Origin: JANOAR01 sp031411235
Lineage (GTDB): Bacteria > Verrucomicrobiota > Verrucomicrobiia > Verrucomicrobiales > Verrucomicrobiaceae
Length of the DNA stretch: 53,106 bases
Direction: 5' to 3'
Assembly: GCA_031411235.1 (NCBI GenBank)
Contig: JANOAR010000088.1
Span: 1-53,106, forward strand
This document shows, one piece after another, positions 52,376 through 53,106 of this stretch. Every line of letters starts with the position of its first letter. The stretch's first letter is position 1. A model generated the notes under the pieces. The model made no database searches. It had not been told where the DNA came from and saw only the letters and a program-made list of their open reading frames with translations. Both the position numbers and the translations under genes were made by a program.

Positions 52376-53106
52376 ATGAAATCCCTGCTCCTCGCCCTCC
52401 TCGCCCTCCTCTTCCTCACCACAGCTAGCCTCGCCGCCGAGCGCCCCAACATCATCTACATCCTCACGGATGACCTCGGCATCGGCGATCTCGGCTGCTA
52501 TGGGCAAAAGACGATTGCCACGCCACACATCGACCAGCTTGCGGCGGAGGGCATGAAATTCACCCGCCACTACTCTGGCTCCACGGTCTGCGCTCCGTCG
52601 CGCTGCGTGCTCATGACGGGCCTGCACACGGGCCACTGCCGCGTGCGGGGCAACGATGCCTGGACGGTCCCCGACAGCGATACCACTGTGCCCAACCTGT
52701 TGAAAAAAGCGGGCTACTCCACGGCGTGCTTTGGCAAGTTCGGCCTGGGCAAGCCGCTGCCCGATGGTGACCCGGAGAGGAAGGGCTTCGATGAATTCTT
52801 CGGCTACGTGGACACCAGCCATGCGCACAATTTTTATCCCACCTACCTCGTCCACAATGGCGAACGCGTGAGCCTGCCCAACATCACCGTGCCCAACAGT
52901 CAGGGCAAAGGCCACGAGGACAGCGGCTATGCCACGCTAGAGGGCCGCAAGGTGTGGGCACCAGGCATGATTGCGGACAACATGCAGGCCTTCCTGCGAG
53001 CACAGGCGGGCAAAGAAAAACCCTTCTTCATCTACTACGCGCTGAACCTCCCGCACGCCAACAACGAGGCTGGCCGCAAGGATTCACCGCTCGGCCACGG
53101 GATGGA
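52376..53106 (+). CDS. Secreted sulfatase (partial, cut by window end)
   Basis: The visible 243 residues start with a signal peptide (MKSLLLALLALLFLTTASLA) and then ERPNIIYILTDDLGIGDLGCYG, the metal-binding start of the sulfatase family. The motif VCAPSRCVLMTG contains the C-x-P-S-R signature whose Cys is oxidised to formylglycine, so this is a Cys-type sulfatase needing maturation. The frame stays open to the window end, so the C-terminus is missing. Sulfatases acting on sulfated polysaccharides are abundant in Verrucomicrobiota. ATG at 52367 is an alternative start. Confidence 0.92.
   Translation, partial: MKSLLLALLALLFLTTASLAAERPNIIYILTDDLGIGDLGCYGQKTIATPHIDQLAAEGMKFTRHYSGSTVCAPSRCVLMTGLHTGHCRVRGNDAWTVPDSDTTVPNLLKKAGYSTACFGKFGLGKPLPDGDPERKGFDEFFGYVDTSHAHNFYPTYLVHNGERVSLPNITVPNSQGKGHEDSGYATLEGRKVWAPGMIADNMQAFLRAQAGKEKPFFIYYALNLPHANNEAGRKDSPLGHGM

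Noticed and set aside
52127..52915. A 262-residue minus-strand frame at the right end
   Set aside because: It crosses attR of island 2 and lies opposite the sulfatase, whose signal peptide and active-site motif are unambiguous.

Overview
The window looks like a GC-rich chromosome segment from a member of the Verrucomicrobiota, probably near Prosthecobacter or Verrucomicrobium. This is inferred from the gene content: a ThuA-like secreted protein, a planctomycete/verrucomicrobial c-type cytochrome domain protein, a Tat-exported serine hydrolase, an FAD oxidoreductase with a golvesin-like tail, a secreted sulfatase, a giant Calx-beta/Ig surface protein and an ECF sigma factor. No rRNA or taxon-specific marker is present, so the placement is provisional.

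Positions 1-7446 hold a type I-G (formerly I-U) CRISPR-Cas locus. A leftward operon csb1-csb2-cas3-csb3-like, with short overlaps between genes, sits beside an array of seven full 36-nt repeats plus one partial repeat cut by the window edge. Repeat decay at the left end places the leader at about 522-753. No cas1, cas2 or cas4 lies in the window.

Positions 7631-35199 are mostly chromosomal genes: thuA-like, leuC, scpA, a serine hydrolase, an ECF sigma factor, an FAD oxidoreductase, a DUF234-type AAA ATPase flanked by matching palindromes, recN, the 2276-residue surface protein, a glycosyltransferase-like protein, a membrane protein, a polyprenyl diphosphate synthase, proS, a duplicated-domain secreted protein, a two-component system, a monoheme cytochrome and bioD.

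Two integrated elements follow, each inserted in the 3' end of a tRNA gene. Island 1 lies downstream of tRNA-Arg(ACG), between 51-bp direct repeats at 35344-35394 and 41120-41170. It carries a tyrosine integrase, a coiled-coil protein, an excisionase-like HTH protein, a DUF3987 protein with a DnaB-N-like front, and a small HTH protein. Island 2 lies downstream of tRNA-Ser(CGA), between 34-bp direct repeats at 44579-44612 and 52183-52216. It carries a kinase-formylglycine-enzyme-fold fusion, a Cys-rich protein related to the island 1 HTH protein, a 608-residue unknown protein, vapBC, higB with a truncated higA-like gene, and a second tyrosine integrase. Between the islands lie a winged-helix-like protein and nadE. 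A secreted sulfatase runs off the right edge.

The most interesting points are: the kinase-FGE fusion, whose C-terminus resembles a diversity-generating-retroelement variable region; the parallel architecture of the two tRNA islands, with candidate integrase arm sites; and the palindrome-flanked ATPase gene.
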